Part shown: in pieces, positions 49,888 to 59,174 of the stretch
Position numbering within the stretch: the stretch's first letter is position 1
How the letters are laid out: each line of letters opens with the position of its first letter
Assembly (NCBI RefSeq): GCF_900108345.1
Contig: NZ_FNVV01000014.1
Span: 248,001 to 312,000 of the forward strand
Direction: 5' to 3'
Source of the DNA: Bacteroides ndongoniae
Lineage (GTDB): Bacteria > Bacteroidota > Bacteroidia > Bacteroidales > Bacteroidaceae
DNA: 64,000 bases
Notes under the pieces: generated by a model
The model's database searches: none
What the model saw: only the letters and a program-made list of their open reading frames with translations
What the model was told of the DNA's origin: nothing
Program-made: the position numbers and the translations under genes

Positions 49888-50069
49888 CGGAACGGTGACT
49901 GTTAAATCTGCACTTCCATCGGGTAACGGATAGGAAACCGTTCTTTTGCTTCAATCCGCTTTGAAACGGTTTTCAGCCCCTTTTCCAACTTCCGTGATTT
50001 TCTCCTAACTGCTTAATTCCCAATTTCTATTGCGTTAATCTTCCGAAATTTGGAGGTTATTCCAGAGAT

Positions 50070-50078
50070 TCTCTGTAA
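50070..50078. other. right attachment-site core (attR)
   Basis: TCTCTGTAA followed by CTTTAGACTCTGG, the continuation of the IS as in copy A. Confidence 0.7.
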
Positions 50079-50204
50079 CTTTAGACTCTGGAAACATAGT
50101 GATAATCGTTTAAATGTTATAATTGTTCACTATAAATTTAATACTTTTATCGCTATGTTCCTAATTTTCAGTGAAATATTTATTTGCTTATATCGAACTC
50201 ACGT
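50079..50204 (-). mobile_element. IS982-family IS, copy B, right part
   Basis: Contains the normal transposase start region (ATG complement within GGAAACATAGTG) and ends in the right inverted repeat TTATATCGAACTCACGT (50188-50204). It matches 20485-20611 of copy A except for one A missing in an A-run. It ends only 11 bp before the ATG of the GH20 gene, so it has replaced that gene's native leader. Confidence 0.9.
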
Positions 50205-50215
50205 TAATAATAAGT

Positions 50216-51877
50216 ATGAATAAATTGTTTTTGCCTATTGTGGCGTGTGTATTGGCTGCATGTGGTTCAGATAAACAGCAGGCTTTACGGTATGATGTCA
50301 TTCCGTTGCCTCAGGAAATAAATCTGTTACAGGAAAGTCCGTTCAAGCTGACACGAAATACAGTCATTGCTTATCCGGAAGGTAATGCTTTATTGGGACA
50401 CAATGCCGATTTTCTGGCTGATTATATTGAACAGGCTACGGGGTTTAGGCCTCGGACCAAGGCTGTGAAAAATGGTGAGAATGCAGATAAGGCTATTACC
50501 CTTGGTCTTGACCCTTCTGTGACAGGCGAGGAAGGATATCGCATCATCACTCATTCAGAAAGCATCAGCATCTGTGGAAAAACGGCTAACGGTGTATTTT
50601 ACGGAATACAGACTTTGCGTAAGTCGATTCCGGCACAAGCACAAGATGCTGCCATTCTGCTTCCTGCCGGTGAAGTGGAGGACTGGCCTCGTTTCAGTTA
50701 TCGGGGAATGCACCTTGATGTCGGCCGACATTTTTTCCCAGTAGAATTCATCAAGGAATTTATCGACTTGCTGGCTTTGCATAACATGAATACCTTGCAT
50801 TGGCATCTGACAGAAGATCAGGGTTGGAGAATAGAAATCAAGAAGTATCCGAAACTGACAGAGATAGGTTCGGTTCGTCAGCGTACTGTCATCGGACACA
50901 ATTCGGGCGAGTATGACAATACACCTTATGGAGGCTTTTATACATAGGAAGAGGCACGTGAAATCGTAGAATACGCGCAGAAACGTTATGTTACGATTAT
51001 TCCAGAGATAGACTTGCCGGGACATATGCTGGCTGCTTTGGCTGCTTATCCGGAACTGGGATGTACGGGCGGACCGTATGAGGTATGTCCGAATTGGGGT
51101 GTTTTCGAGGATGTCCTTTGCATTGGAAACGAGAAGACGATTCCTTTTCTGGAGGGTATAATGACTGAAATCATTGATATATTCCCTTCGAAATATATTC
51201 ATATCGGTGGGGATGAGGCACCGCGTACCCGCTGGCAAAAGTGTTCGAAGTGTCAGGCGCTTATCCGAAAGGAAGGATTGAAGGCTGACAAACAACATAC
51301 AGCTGAAGATCGTCTGCAAAGTTATTGTACGGCTCGTATCGAAAAGTTTCTCAATGAACATGGACGGCAAATCATCGGATGGGATGAGATTCTGGAGGGT
51401 GACCTGGCTCCAAACGCTACGGTTATGTCATGGCGAGGTTCAGCTGGAGGAATCAAAGCTGCCCAGATGGGACACGATGTTATTATGACTCCTAACACTT
51501 ATTGTTATTTCGATTATTTTCAGAGTGAAGATACAAAGAACGAGCCTTATGATGCTATCGGAGGTTATATCCCTGTAGAAAAGGTTTATAGTTTTGATCC
51601 GGTAGAGGGACTGGATGAGAAACAACAGAAATATGTTTTAGGTGTACAAGCCAATGTGTGGACCGAGTACATGACTTCGCCTGAACAGGTGGAGTATATG
51701 GTTTTGCCGCGTATGGCTGCTTTGGCCGAGGTACAATGGACACAGCCTGGTAAGAAAGAATACAATAACTTCTTGCAACGTCTTGGCCAATTGGCTAAAT
51801 TTTATGATAGAGACGGACTGAATTATGCCAAACATGTATTTAAGCCAATGGCAGAAAGTGAAACAAAAACAGAATAA
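50216..51877 (+). pseudogene. GH20 beta-N-acetylhexosaminidase lipoprotein with an internal amber stop
   Basis: The ATG at 50216 gives a lipoprotein signal MNKLFLPIVACVLAAC. The GH20b N-terminal domain (about 30-150) and the barrel start RFSYRGMHLDVGRHFF and HNMNTLHWHLTEDQGWRIEI are normal. At 50945-50947 a TAG interrupts the frame (GGFYT stop EEAREIVEYAQKR); most relatives would have Gln there, so a single C-to-T change explains it. The frame continues unbroken to 51877 and includes the catalytic Asp-Glu pair in HIGGDEAPRTRW, which the truncated product lacks. Unless the stop is suppressed or is an assembly error, the gene is inactive. IS copy B ends 11 bp before the start codon. Confidence 0.88.
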
Positions 51878-51878
51878 G

Positions 51879-53921
51879 ATGATGAAAAATAGTGTAACAT
51901 ATTGCTTTTTAACGATTTTGTTGCAACTGAATGCTGTATGGTGTATGGCACAGTTTAAGATTGATGATAGTAATCGGAATCCCTACTGGAGCCTTAACGG
52001 GGAAAGGCTCTTATCTGCACCGGAAGAAGGGCTATGGAGTATTGCTACAGACTGGCAACAAGATTGGATGGAGGGGTGGAAACATGCACAGCCGGAAAAG
52101 GTAGAGGAGAGTGGAGACTGGGTAATTGTCAGTGGAAAGATGAGGTTTCCTCAAGGCACTTTATTGCTACGCGATGCCTATCGTAAGGAGAAAGGGAATC
52201 TTGTGAGGTGTCGTCGCAGATATGAGTGGCAGGGTAGTGATACATTGCATCGTGTGAACCTGACTGTCAGACTACGGTTGAAAGGGGAACGTATGCAGAC
52301 TTTTATGCCGGGGATATTGTATTACGGAAATAAAAACGGTGCCAAAATTAATCCGGATGTGATTCCTGTCTATAGAGGAATGCCCGGTGAGTTTGCTGTC
52401 TTTGAAGACCATCGTTTCCCGATGCCTTTTGTTATGTTGGAAAATGCCACAAAGAAATATGCAGCTGCCGTACATACAACGCCGAGTCCTGTTCGTGGGG
52501 CGGTGCTGGATGACCAATGGTGGTCGATGGGAGTGGAAGCCGGTGAGGGATATACTGATTTGGTCCTTTATTCAGGACCTATAGGATACAATAATAAACA
52601 TGGAGTAGCCAAGGCTTTGCAATTTTCTCCCATGCCTTATACACAAACCTATCTAGATATGGAGCCCGGACGAATCATTGAGAAAGAATTTTGTGTGGAA
52701 CTGTATGAGATTGGAGCGGAGGGCACTGGCTTTCAGCGTCCGTTGTATACATCGTTGGATTTGTACAAGCCTTATGATGCTGAATCGTTTACAGATTACC
52801 GGACCATTATCCGTGAGAAGTACCGTTTCGCGCGAAATCGTTGGATTGATTTTGGAAAGGGGGCTGAAGGCTTTAATATGTATGATCTTTCACAAGGAAA
52901 GGCTATTGTAATGGGCTGGTGTGGGCAGGCTGATTCGCCGGGCTATGCCTTGCAGTTATTGGAAAACGAGTTGGGGGATGAAGAGATTCCGAGTATGGTG
53001 CAGCATGCAATGGATTTTTTGTCTACTTTTCCGGTTGATGCTGAAACCGGTATGTTTCCGGTTGGCTATAATGGTAAAGAGTTTTTTGGAGGCGATCCGG
53101 TATCGTGCGGTCAGGCTATGTACAATTTTGCTAAAGCTATTGTGTGGGCACGTAAGACCGGACGCTATAAAACAGAAGGTTGGGAGAGATTTCTTCGTGA
53201 GTGTTGTGACGGGCAGAGCCGCAGAATATTGAGAGCAGACTGGAATCCGCGTTCGACGGCGGAAGCTTTCTGCATAGCTCCACTGGCCATAGCCTCGAAA
53301 CTGTTTGGAGAAAGTGTTTATAGACAGGCTGCAGAGAAAGCTGCTCAGATTTTTGCTGACCGGCATTTGAAGATGAACGGATGCTATTGGGGAGGAACTC
53401 TGGATGCAACTTGTGAAGATAAGGAAGGCGCATGGGCTGCTTTTCAAGGTTTTCTGGAGTTGTATGAGCAAGAACATACAGACAAATATCTGCAATGGGC
53501 CAAACATGCCATGGATGTCTGTTTGAGCTATGTAGTGGTATGGGATATTCCGTTACCGGCAGGAAGACTGGCCGATTATCATTTTCGTACGACTGGGTGG
53601 ACGGTAGTATCTCCACAGAACCAACATATCGATGTGTATGGTGTATTGTTTGCCCCGGAAGTTTACAGAATGGGAATTTACCTGAAGGATGACCGGTTGA
53701 AGAAACTGGCAAGAGTGATGTATCGTTCTTGTTTTCAGCTGACTAATGCTTACGGATCGCAAGGAGAGCAGTTGCAGCAAACTAATTTTGCTCAACGGGG
53801 AGACATGAGCAATGTGCATAAACTGCGTGGAGGATATTCGGAAGGCTGGACAGTGTTTTGGATAACCGCTCATTTCTTGAATGCGGCTGCCAAGTTTGAG
53901 GAAATGAATGTGATACCTTAA
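51879..53921 (+). CDS. secreted protein of unknown family, probable alpha/alpha-barrel enzyme
   Basis: A 680-residue protein starting MMKNSVTYCFLTILLQLNAV with a signal peptide ending near MAQ. Residues about 30-290 look like a beta-rich domain; residues about 300-670 contain repeated helical hairpins with glycine/tryptophan motifs such as GDPVSCGQAMYNFAKAIVWA, CYWGGTLDATCEDKEGAWAA and DIPLPAGRLADYHFRTTGWT. This resembles (alpha/alpha)6 glycoside hydrolases or lyases, but I cannot name a family. It begins 1 bp after the GH20 frame and ends 5-14 bp before GH2, so it belongs to the same carbohydrate operon. Confidence 0.7.
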   Translation: MMKNSVTYCFLTILLQLNAVWCMAQFKIDDSNRNPYWSLNGERLLSAPEEGLWSIATDWQQDWMEGWKHAQPEKVEESGDWVIVSGKMRFPQGTLLLRDAYRKEKGNLVRCRRRYEWQGSDTLHRVNLTVRLRLKGERMQTFMPGILYYGNKNGAKINPDVIPVYRGMPGEFAVFEDHRFPMPFVMLENATKKYAAAVHTTPSPVRGAVLDDQWWSMGVEAGEGYTDLVLYSGPIGYNNKHGVAKALQFSPMPYTQTYLDMEPGRIIEKEFCVELYEIGAEGTGFQRPLYTSLDLYKPYDAESFTDYRTIIREKYRFARNRWIDFGKGAEGFNMYDLSQGKAIVMGWCGQADSPGYALQLLENELGDEEIPSMVQHAMDFLSTFPVDAETGMFPVGYNGKEFFGGDPVSCGQAMYNFAKAIVWARKTGRYKTEGWERFLRECCDGQSRRILRADWNPRSTAEAFCIAPLAIASKLFGESVYRQAAEKAAQIFADRHLKMNGCYWGGTLDATCEDKEGAWAAFQGFLELYEQEHTDKYLQWAKHAMDVCLSYVVVWDIPLPAGRLADYHFRTTGWTVVSPQNQHIDVYGVLFAPEVYRMGIYLKDDRLKKLARVMYRSCFQLTNAYGSQGEQLQQTNFAQRGDMSNVHKLRGGYSEGWTVFWITAHFLNAAAKFEEMNVIP

Positions 53922-53935
53922 CTTTTGTGGATGTT

Positions 53936-55774
53936 ATGAAGAAAGTGCTTTATTGTGTAGTGTTTACGGTCATGTTGTGTGCGTCTTCAGTATGGGGACA
54001 ACGTAATGAGTATCCGCGTCCACAGTTTGAACGAGCTGAATGGATGAATCTGAACGGGACCTGGACTTATGAGATTGATCCCACAGGTTCGGGGGTAGAA
54101 AGAAACTATAAAGACTCGAAGGGGTTTGGAGGGAAAATTTTAGTTCCTTTTTCTCCTGAAAGTAAATTGTCTGGCGTAGAATATAAGGACTTTATAGAAC
54201 ATTTGTGGTACCAACGTATGGTAGATATACCGAAAGAGTGGGAAGGTAGAAAAATTTTGTTGAATTTTGGAGGAGTATATTATGAATCGGAAATTTATGT
54301 AGATGGAAAGTTTGTAGACAGGCATTTTGGGGGAAGCTCATCTTTTGCATTGGATTTGACAGAATTTGTACGTCCCGGTCATAAGCATTCGTTAGTTGTC
54401 TATGTAAAAAGTGATTTGAAGAACCGGATTCAGCCTGCGGGGAAACAGTCTACCCGATATTATTCGCATGTGTGCAACTATACGAGGACGACCGGAATTT
54501 GGCAGACGGTCTGGATGGAAGCCGTTCATCCGAAAGCTATCAAGGCAGCCCGGGTGATAACCGATATTGATAATTCGCAAGTCATCGTCCAACCGGAATA
54601 TTATGCTTTGGGTGGTACCCGATTGCGAGTTACATTGGAAGAGTCTGGGAAAATGATCGCTCAGGAAGTTGGAACTGCCGCAGAAAATGCCCCTTTGGTT
54701 CTGAAAGTGAAAAAAGCTAAACTATGGAGTCCGGATTCTCCCTTCCTGTATGATTTAAGATATGAAATTCTGGATAAGGAAGGCCGAATAATAGACAGGG
54801 TACAATCGTATGTCGGTATGCGTAAAATTCATGCAGAAGGGAACAGATTGTACTTGAATAATCGCCCTTTGTATTTGAGGATGGTATTGGATCAGGGATA
54901 TTATCCTGAAAGTCAATGGACCGCTCCTTCGGATTCGGCTTTGAAAAATGATATTTTGCTAGCTAAGGCTGCCGGTTTCAATGGGGCACGGTTGCATCAG
55001 AAAGTGTTTGAAGAACGTTTCCATTACTGGGCAGACAAACTGGGATATCTTACTTGCGGAGAAATGAACAGCTGGGGACTGGATTATAATCTGCCTATCG
55101 CTACTTCGATATTTTTACCGGAATGGATGGAAATTGTGAAGAGAGACAGAAATCATCCTTCTATTATTATGTGGATACCTTTGAACGAACAGAACAATGT
55201 AGACAAAGTGTATTTTCCCCGTTTCTCGGCACAATTGTATGATGCGACCAAACTGGCTGATACAACACGGCCGGTACTGACTAATTCCGGAGGAGCACAT
55301 TATAAAACAGATATTGTTTCATCACATCTTTATAATCAGGATTCACTTTCATTATATAAAGAACTTTGGAACGATGGGAAACTGTTTCCAGGACATCGTT
55401 TCAATGAAGATCCTCGTGTGTTGTATAACACAGGCTCTAATTTCAGGTATGATACTCATGAAACGCGATGGATCGTATATGATGGTAAATGTCCCTATCT
55501 GTTTGATGAGTTTGGCGGTATTTCGTTTGATACAGAACAAGCAGGTTGGGGGTATGGAGGATCGGCCACAGAAGAAGAGTTTTATAATAAGGCTGGTTCG
55601 TTGGTAAAGGTGATAATGAAAATGTTTCCTTTTATCAGTGGTTACTGTTATACACAATTGACTGATGTGGAACAGGAGCAAAACGGTCTGTATTATTATG
55701 ACCGTAGGCCTAAATTTGATATACAGAGGTTGAGGAGTATATTTGGGGTTGAACCTTCTGGAACGGATAAGTGA
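53936..55774 (+). CDS. glycoside hydrolase family 2 protein
   Basis: The ATG at 53936 gives a signal peptide MKKVLYCVVFTVMLCASSVWG and a 612-residue enzyme. Order of domains: jelly-roll sugar-binding domain (about 25-190, with WMNLNGTWTYEIDPTGSG and HLWYQRMVDIPKEW), immunoglobulin-like domain, then the TIM barrel. The acid/base Glu is in WIPLNEQNN and the nucleophile Glu in LFDEFGGISF. Retaining beta-galactosidase, beta-glucuronidase or beta-mannosidase activity is possible; the short C-terminus speaks against a large LacZ-type enzyme. Periplasmic. Confidence 0.88.
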   Translation: MKKVLYCVVFTVMLCASSVWGQRNEYPRPQFERAEWMNLNGTWTYEIDPTGSGVERNYKDSKGFGGKILVPFSPESKLSGVEYKDFIEHLWYQRMVDIPKEWEGRKILLNFGGVYYESEIYVDGKFVDRHFGGSSSFALDLTEFVRPGHKHSLVVYVKSDLKNRIQPAGKQSTRYYSHVCNYTRTTGIWQTVWMEAVHPKAIKAARVITDIDNSQVIVQPEYYALGGTRLRVTLEESGKMIAQEVGTAAENAPLVLKVKKAKLWSPDSPFLYDLRYEILDKEGRIIDRVQSYVGMRKIHAEGNRLYLNNRPLYLRMVLDQGYYPESQWTAPSDSALKNDILLAKAAGFNGARLHQKVFEERFHYWADKLGYLTCGEMNSWGLDYNLPIATSIFLPEWMEIVKRDRNHPSIIMWIPLNEQNNVDKVYFPRFSAQLYDATKLADTTRPVLTNSGGAHYKTDIVSSHLYNQDSLSLYKELWNDGKLFPGHRFNEDPRVLYNTGSNFRYDTHETRWIVYDGKCPYLFDEFGGISFDTEQAGWGYGGSATEEEFYNKAGSLVKVIMKMFPFISGYCYTQLTDVEQEQNGLYYYDRRPKFDIQRLRSIFGVEPSGTDK

Positions 55775-55922
55775 AAGTGTGGAATTGGCAATTCTTAAAA
55801 TACTGTCATTACTGGAAAAAATGCTATTAAAATATCAATTGATAGGATATTGATATTGTTTGCGATGATAGGGGCATTGTTTTGAGGGCATGAAGTATAG
55901 TTTTGCGGAAAAACGTTGTATT

Positions 55923-58154
55923 ATGATTAAAAGTGGTATTTTCTCAATGTTGTTGATGGGAGTGATTGCAGGAAGCTGCACTCAGCCTTCTGTCGGAGTG
56001 AATTATGAGGTAATAAGCCCTTATGCTGAAAAGGTCGATTCGGTACTGAAGTTGATGACACTGGAAGAAAAAATAGGGCAAATGAATCAATACACGTCGG
56101 ATTTGCAGGCTACAGGGCCAAGCCGGAAAGATTCGACAAAATTGGAGCAGATACGTAAAGGAAGGGTAGGATCCATGCTGAATGTGAAAGGAGCATCAAA
56201 TACACGACGCTTTCAGGAAGCTGCAATGGAATCGCGTTTGCGTATTCCTCTGTTGTTCGGATTGGATGTGATTCACGGTATGCGTACGGTGTATCCTATA
56301 CCTTTGGCTGAAGCAGCCAGTTTCAATCTGGAACTGATGGAACGTACGGCTGCTGCGGCTGCGAAGGAAGCTGCGTCGGAAGGTATTCATTGGACATTTG
56401 CACCGATGGTTGACGTAACCCGTGACGCACGTTGGGGGCGAGTAATGGAAGGAGCCGGGGAAGACACGTGGTATGGTAGCCGGGTGGCCGAAGCTCGTGT
56501 GCGAGGATTTCAGGGAAAGTCGCTGGCCGATACTGCAACTGTCTTGGCGTGTGCGAAACATTTTGCTGCTTACGGCGCGTGTATAGGAGGCAGGGATTAT
56601 AATACGGTGGATATATCCCGACTGACTTTGCACGAAGTATATCTTCCGCCGTTTCGTGCTGCAGCAGAAGCCGGAGTTGCTACCTTTATGAATGCTTTTA
56701 ATGAAGTAGAAGGGGTTCCTGCAACAGGCAATACGCATCTTGTACGCGAGATACTGAAAGGTGACTGGAATTTTAACGGATTTGTCGTTTCGGATTGGAA
56801 CTCGGTAGGAGAAATGGTTAATCATGGTTTGGTCCCAGATCTGAAGGGGGCTGCCTATAAAGGGGTCACGGCTGGTTGCGATATGGATATGGAGTCCAGA
56901 GCCTATACTTCTCACTTGGAGGAGTTGGTAAAAGAAGGTACAGTGGATGAAGCTTATATTGATGATGCTGTACGTCGTATTTTACTGAAAAAGTTTGAAC
57001 TTGGCTTGTTTGATGATCCTTTCCGTTACTGTAATGAGCAGCGACAACAGAAAACTGTACTTTCTCCGGAGTTAAGGCAAGTGGCACGCGGAGCAGGTGC
57101 TGAGTCTATCGTATTGTTGAAAAATGATAATGGAGTACTTCCTTTGAAGGATCCGGAGCACATTGCTGTTGTCGGTGCATTGGCTGATTCGAAGGAAGAT
57201 ATGATGGGGAGTTGGGCTATAGAAGGAGTCAGAGAGGAAGCTATTACTGTGTTACAAGGAATTAAGAACAGATATCCGAATAGTGTAATCGCCTATGCCG
57301 ATGGATACGATCTGGAAACCAATCAATTGAATTTGGCTGGGGCTAAGAGGGTGGCAGCAATGTCTGATATAGTAATTGTAGGAGTAGGAGAAAGGGCGTA
57401 TCAGAGTGGTGAAGCACGTTCTATGGCTCATATCGATGTTCCGGATTCACAACAGCAATTGGTTAAACACTTGAAGGAGATGGGAAAAAAGGTGATTGTA
57501 TTGGTAATGGGCGGGCGTCCGCTGATATTTAATGAATTGGAACCTTATGCTGATGCAATTCTTATGACATGGTGGTTGGGAACGGAAGCCGGGAATTCGA
57601 TAGCCGATGTGCTGTCTGGTGATTATAATCCGTCCGGAAAATTGCCGATGACTTTTCCGGCTGCCATAGGCCAGGTTCCAATATATTATAATTATAAGAA
57701 TACGGGAAGACCTAGTCAGCCAGGCTTTATGACGTATACTTGCGGATATCTTGATCAGGATTTTCGTCCGGCATATCCTTTCGGTTATGGATTGAGTTAT
57801 ACACAGTTTGAAATATCAGATCCGATTCCTTCCAAAAAAGAATATAAAAAAGGAGAGACGGTAGAGTGTAGAGTGACAGTAAAGAATACTGGTAAATGTG
57901 CAGGTAAGGAGACTGTGCAATTGTATATTCGTGATTTGGTATCGTCTGTGACTCGCCCCGTAAAGGAATTGAGAGGTTTTGAGCAGGTGACATTGAAACC
58001 CGGTGAGGAAAAGGAAGTTGTTTTTCAGCTTCATGAAAAAGAACAGGGCTTTTATAATGGAAACTTGGAATATGTAGTGGAACCGGGTGAGTTTGAATTG
58101 ATGGTGGGTAACAGTTCTGACCATTTGAAGAAAACCGTCATATTATATAATTAA
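55923..58154 (+). CDS. glycoside hydrolase family 3 beta-glucosidase lipoprotein
   Basis: The ATG at 55923 yields a lipoprotein signal MIKSGIFSMLLMGVIAGSC (lipobox IAGSC) and a 743-residue protein. GH3 N-terminal barrel: EEKIGQMNQYTS, ACAKHFAAYGACIGGRDYN and the nucleophile Asp in GFVVSDWNSVGEMV. The C-terminal alpha/beta domain contains ESIVLLKNDNGVLPL, and a final FnIII-like domain holds LYIRDLVSSVTRPVKELRGF. Length is standard for BglX-like enzymes. With GH16 next to it, action on beta-glucan oligosaccharides is likely. A 148-bp gap with an AT-rich sequence precedes it. Confidence 0.93.
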   Translation: MIKSGIFSMLLMGVIAGSCTQPSVGVNYEVISPYAEKVDSVLKLMTLEEKIGQMNQYTSDLQATGPSRKDSTKLEQIRKGRVGSMLNVKGASNTRRFQEAAMESRLRIPLLFGLDVIHGMRTVYPIPLAEAASFNLELMERTAAAAAKEAASEGIHWTFAPMVDVTRDARWGRVMEGAGEDTWYGSRVAEARVRGFQGKSLADTATVLACAKHFAAYGACIGGRDYNTVDISRLTLHEVYLPPFRAAAEAGVATFMNAFNEVEGVPATGNTHLVREILKGDWNFNGFVVSDWNSVGEMVNHGLVPDLKGAAYKGVTAGCDMDMESRAYTSHLEELVKEGTVDEAYIDDAVRRILLKKFELGLFDDPFRYCNEQRQQKTVLSPELRQVARGAGAESIVLLKNDNGVLPLKDPEHIAVVGALADSKEDMMGSWAIEGVREEAITVLQGIKNRYPNSVIAYADGYDLETNQLNLAGAKRVAAMSDIVIVGVGERAYQSGEARSMAHIDVPDSQQQLVKHLKEMGKKVIVLVMGGRPLIFNELEPYADAILMTWWLGTEAGNSIADVLSGDYNPSGKLPMTFPAAIGQVPIYYNYKNTGRPSQPGFMTYTCGYLDQDFRPAYPFGYGLSYTQFEISDPIPSKKEYKKGETVECRVTVKNTGKCAGKETVQLYIRDLVSSVTRPVKELRGFEQVTLKPGEEKEVVFQLHEKEQGFYNGNLEYVVEPGEFELMVGNSSDHLKKTVILYN

Positions 58155-58224
58155 AATTGGATGAATACTGCAACTTGAATTATTCAAGAAGATAGAAATA
58201 TAAAAATTAGTAACTAAAAAATAT

Positions 58225-59091
58225 ATGAAGACAATGATTACTACCTTGGCTTTAATACTCCTCGCAGCTGCTTGTTCGAATGATAACGGAGTAGATGAAC
58301 CTATAGAACTGGATGATAATATTAATGAAAGTAAAGAATATGAATTGGTTTGGTCTGATGAATTTGATAAAGATGGAATGGTAAATGAATATTATTGGGG
58401 ATATGATGAAGGGTATTGCCGTAATAATGAATTGCAGGATTACAAGAAAGCTGATCCTAAATATGCTCGTGTAGAAAATGGGAAATTGATAATAGAAGCA
58501 CATAAGGATCCGCATGAAGGTGTCAATCAATGGACAGGTGAACCATACCAATTTGAATATTCTTCGGCTGAACTCCGGTCGTTAAAAACTATTCCGATAA
58601 AATACGGAAGGTTGGATGTATCTGCCAAAATTCCTGTAGGACGTGGAATATGGCCCGCTATTTGGATGATGCCATTGGATAATAAATATGGAGGATGGCC
58701 TCGTAGTGGAGAGATTGATATAATGGAATATGTATGGGGAGATAATGTACATAATCAGATATTTGCGACTGTACATACCACGGATACTGATGTAAATAAT
58801 AATCGTATTGCTTCGGGAACAATTATATCGGAGACACTGAATACAGAGTTTCATTTATATTCTCTGATTTGGAATGAAGAATCTCTGGAAGTTCTGTTTG
58901 ATAACAAATTGATTTTTACCTATAATCGTGGAAAGAATTCCTCGTTTGTGAAATGGCCGTTTGATCAGCCTTTTTATTTGATTCTGAATATCGCAGTTGG
59001 AGGAGGCTGGGGAGGAATGTGGGGAATTGACGAAACGATTTTTCCGGCAAGAATGGAAATAGATTATGTGAGGTATTATCAGGAAAAATAA
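58225..59091 (+). CDS. glycoside hydrolase family 16 lipoprotein
   Basis: A 288-residue protein with lipobox signal MKTMITTLALILLAAAC, then a single GH16 jelly-roll domain: YELVWSDEFDKDG, the catalytic motif SGEIDIMEYV with nucleophile and acid/base Glu, and a C-terminal NIAVGGGWGG. The ExDxxE form with an extra Met (beta-bulge) is that of laminarinase-like beta-1,3(4)-glucanases rather than xyloglucan-specific enzymes. Probably displayed at the cell surface, releasing oligosaccharides for the GH3 enzyme. The coding sequence is clearly AT-richer than the GH20-GH2 genes. Confidence 0.9.
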   Translation: MKTMITTLALILLAAACSNDNGVDEPIELDDNINESKEYELVWSDEFDKDGMVNEYYWGYDEGYCRNNELQDYKKADPKYARVENGKLIIEAHKDPHEGVNQWTGEPYQFEYSSAELRSLKTIPIKYGRLDVSAKIPVGRGIWPAIWMMPLDNKYGGWPRSGEIDIMEYVWGDNVHNQIFATVHTTDTDVNNNRIASGTIISETLNTEFHLYSLIWNEESLEVLFDNKLIFTYNRGKNSSFVKWPFDQPFYLILNIAVGGGWGGMWGIDETIFPARMEIDYVRYYQEK

Positions 59092-59110
59092 CAATAATGT
59101 AATAAAAAAC

Positions 59111-59160
59111 AGAGGTGTATCAGGCAACGAATGCTCTCCTGATACACCTCTTTCTTTTTT
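59111..59160. terminator. bidirectional terminator between GH16 and uxaC
   Basis: A 14-bp perfect stem AGAGGTGTATCAGG (59111-59124) with its complement (59138-59151), flanked by A-rich sequence on the left and TTTCTTTTTT on the right, so it can serve both convergent genes. Confidence 0.85.
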
Positions 59161-59174
59161 GTACTATCTATCTT

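Larger units (their letters stand above)
42902..50078. mobile_element. integrative element of about 7.2 kb nested in IS copy B
   Basis: The 9-bp sequence TCTCTGTAA is present at both ends (42902-42910 and 50070-50078) and once in the intact IS (20476-20484). Removing everything from one repeat to the other restores the IS sequence of copy A at the junction. Between the repeats lie a tyrosine recombinase gene near the right end, a RhuM-like gene, an SF3/D5-type helicase gene, an oriT-like inverted repeat and a three-gene cargo operon near the left end. No relaxase or conjugation genes are present. Size and gene set recall the non-replicating mobilisable units (NBU) of Bacteroides, reduced in the mobilisation part. 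I infer integrase-mediated insertion with the 9-bp core as crossover region. Confidence 0.85.
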
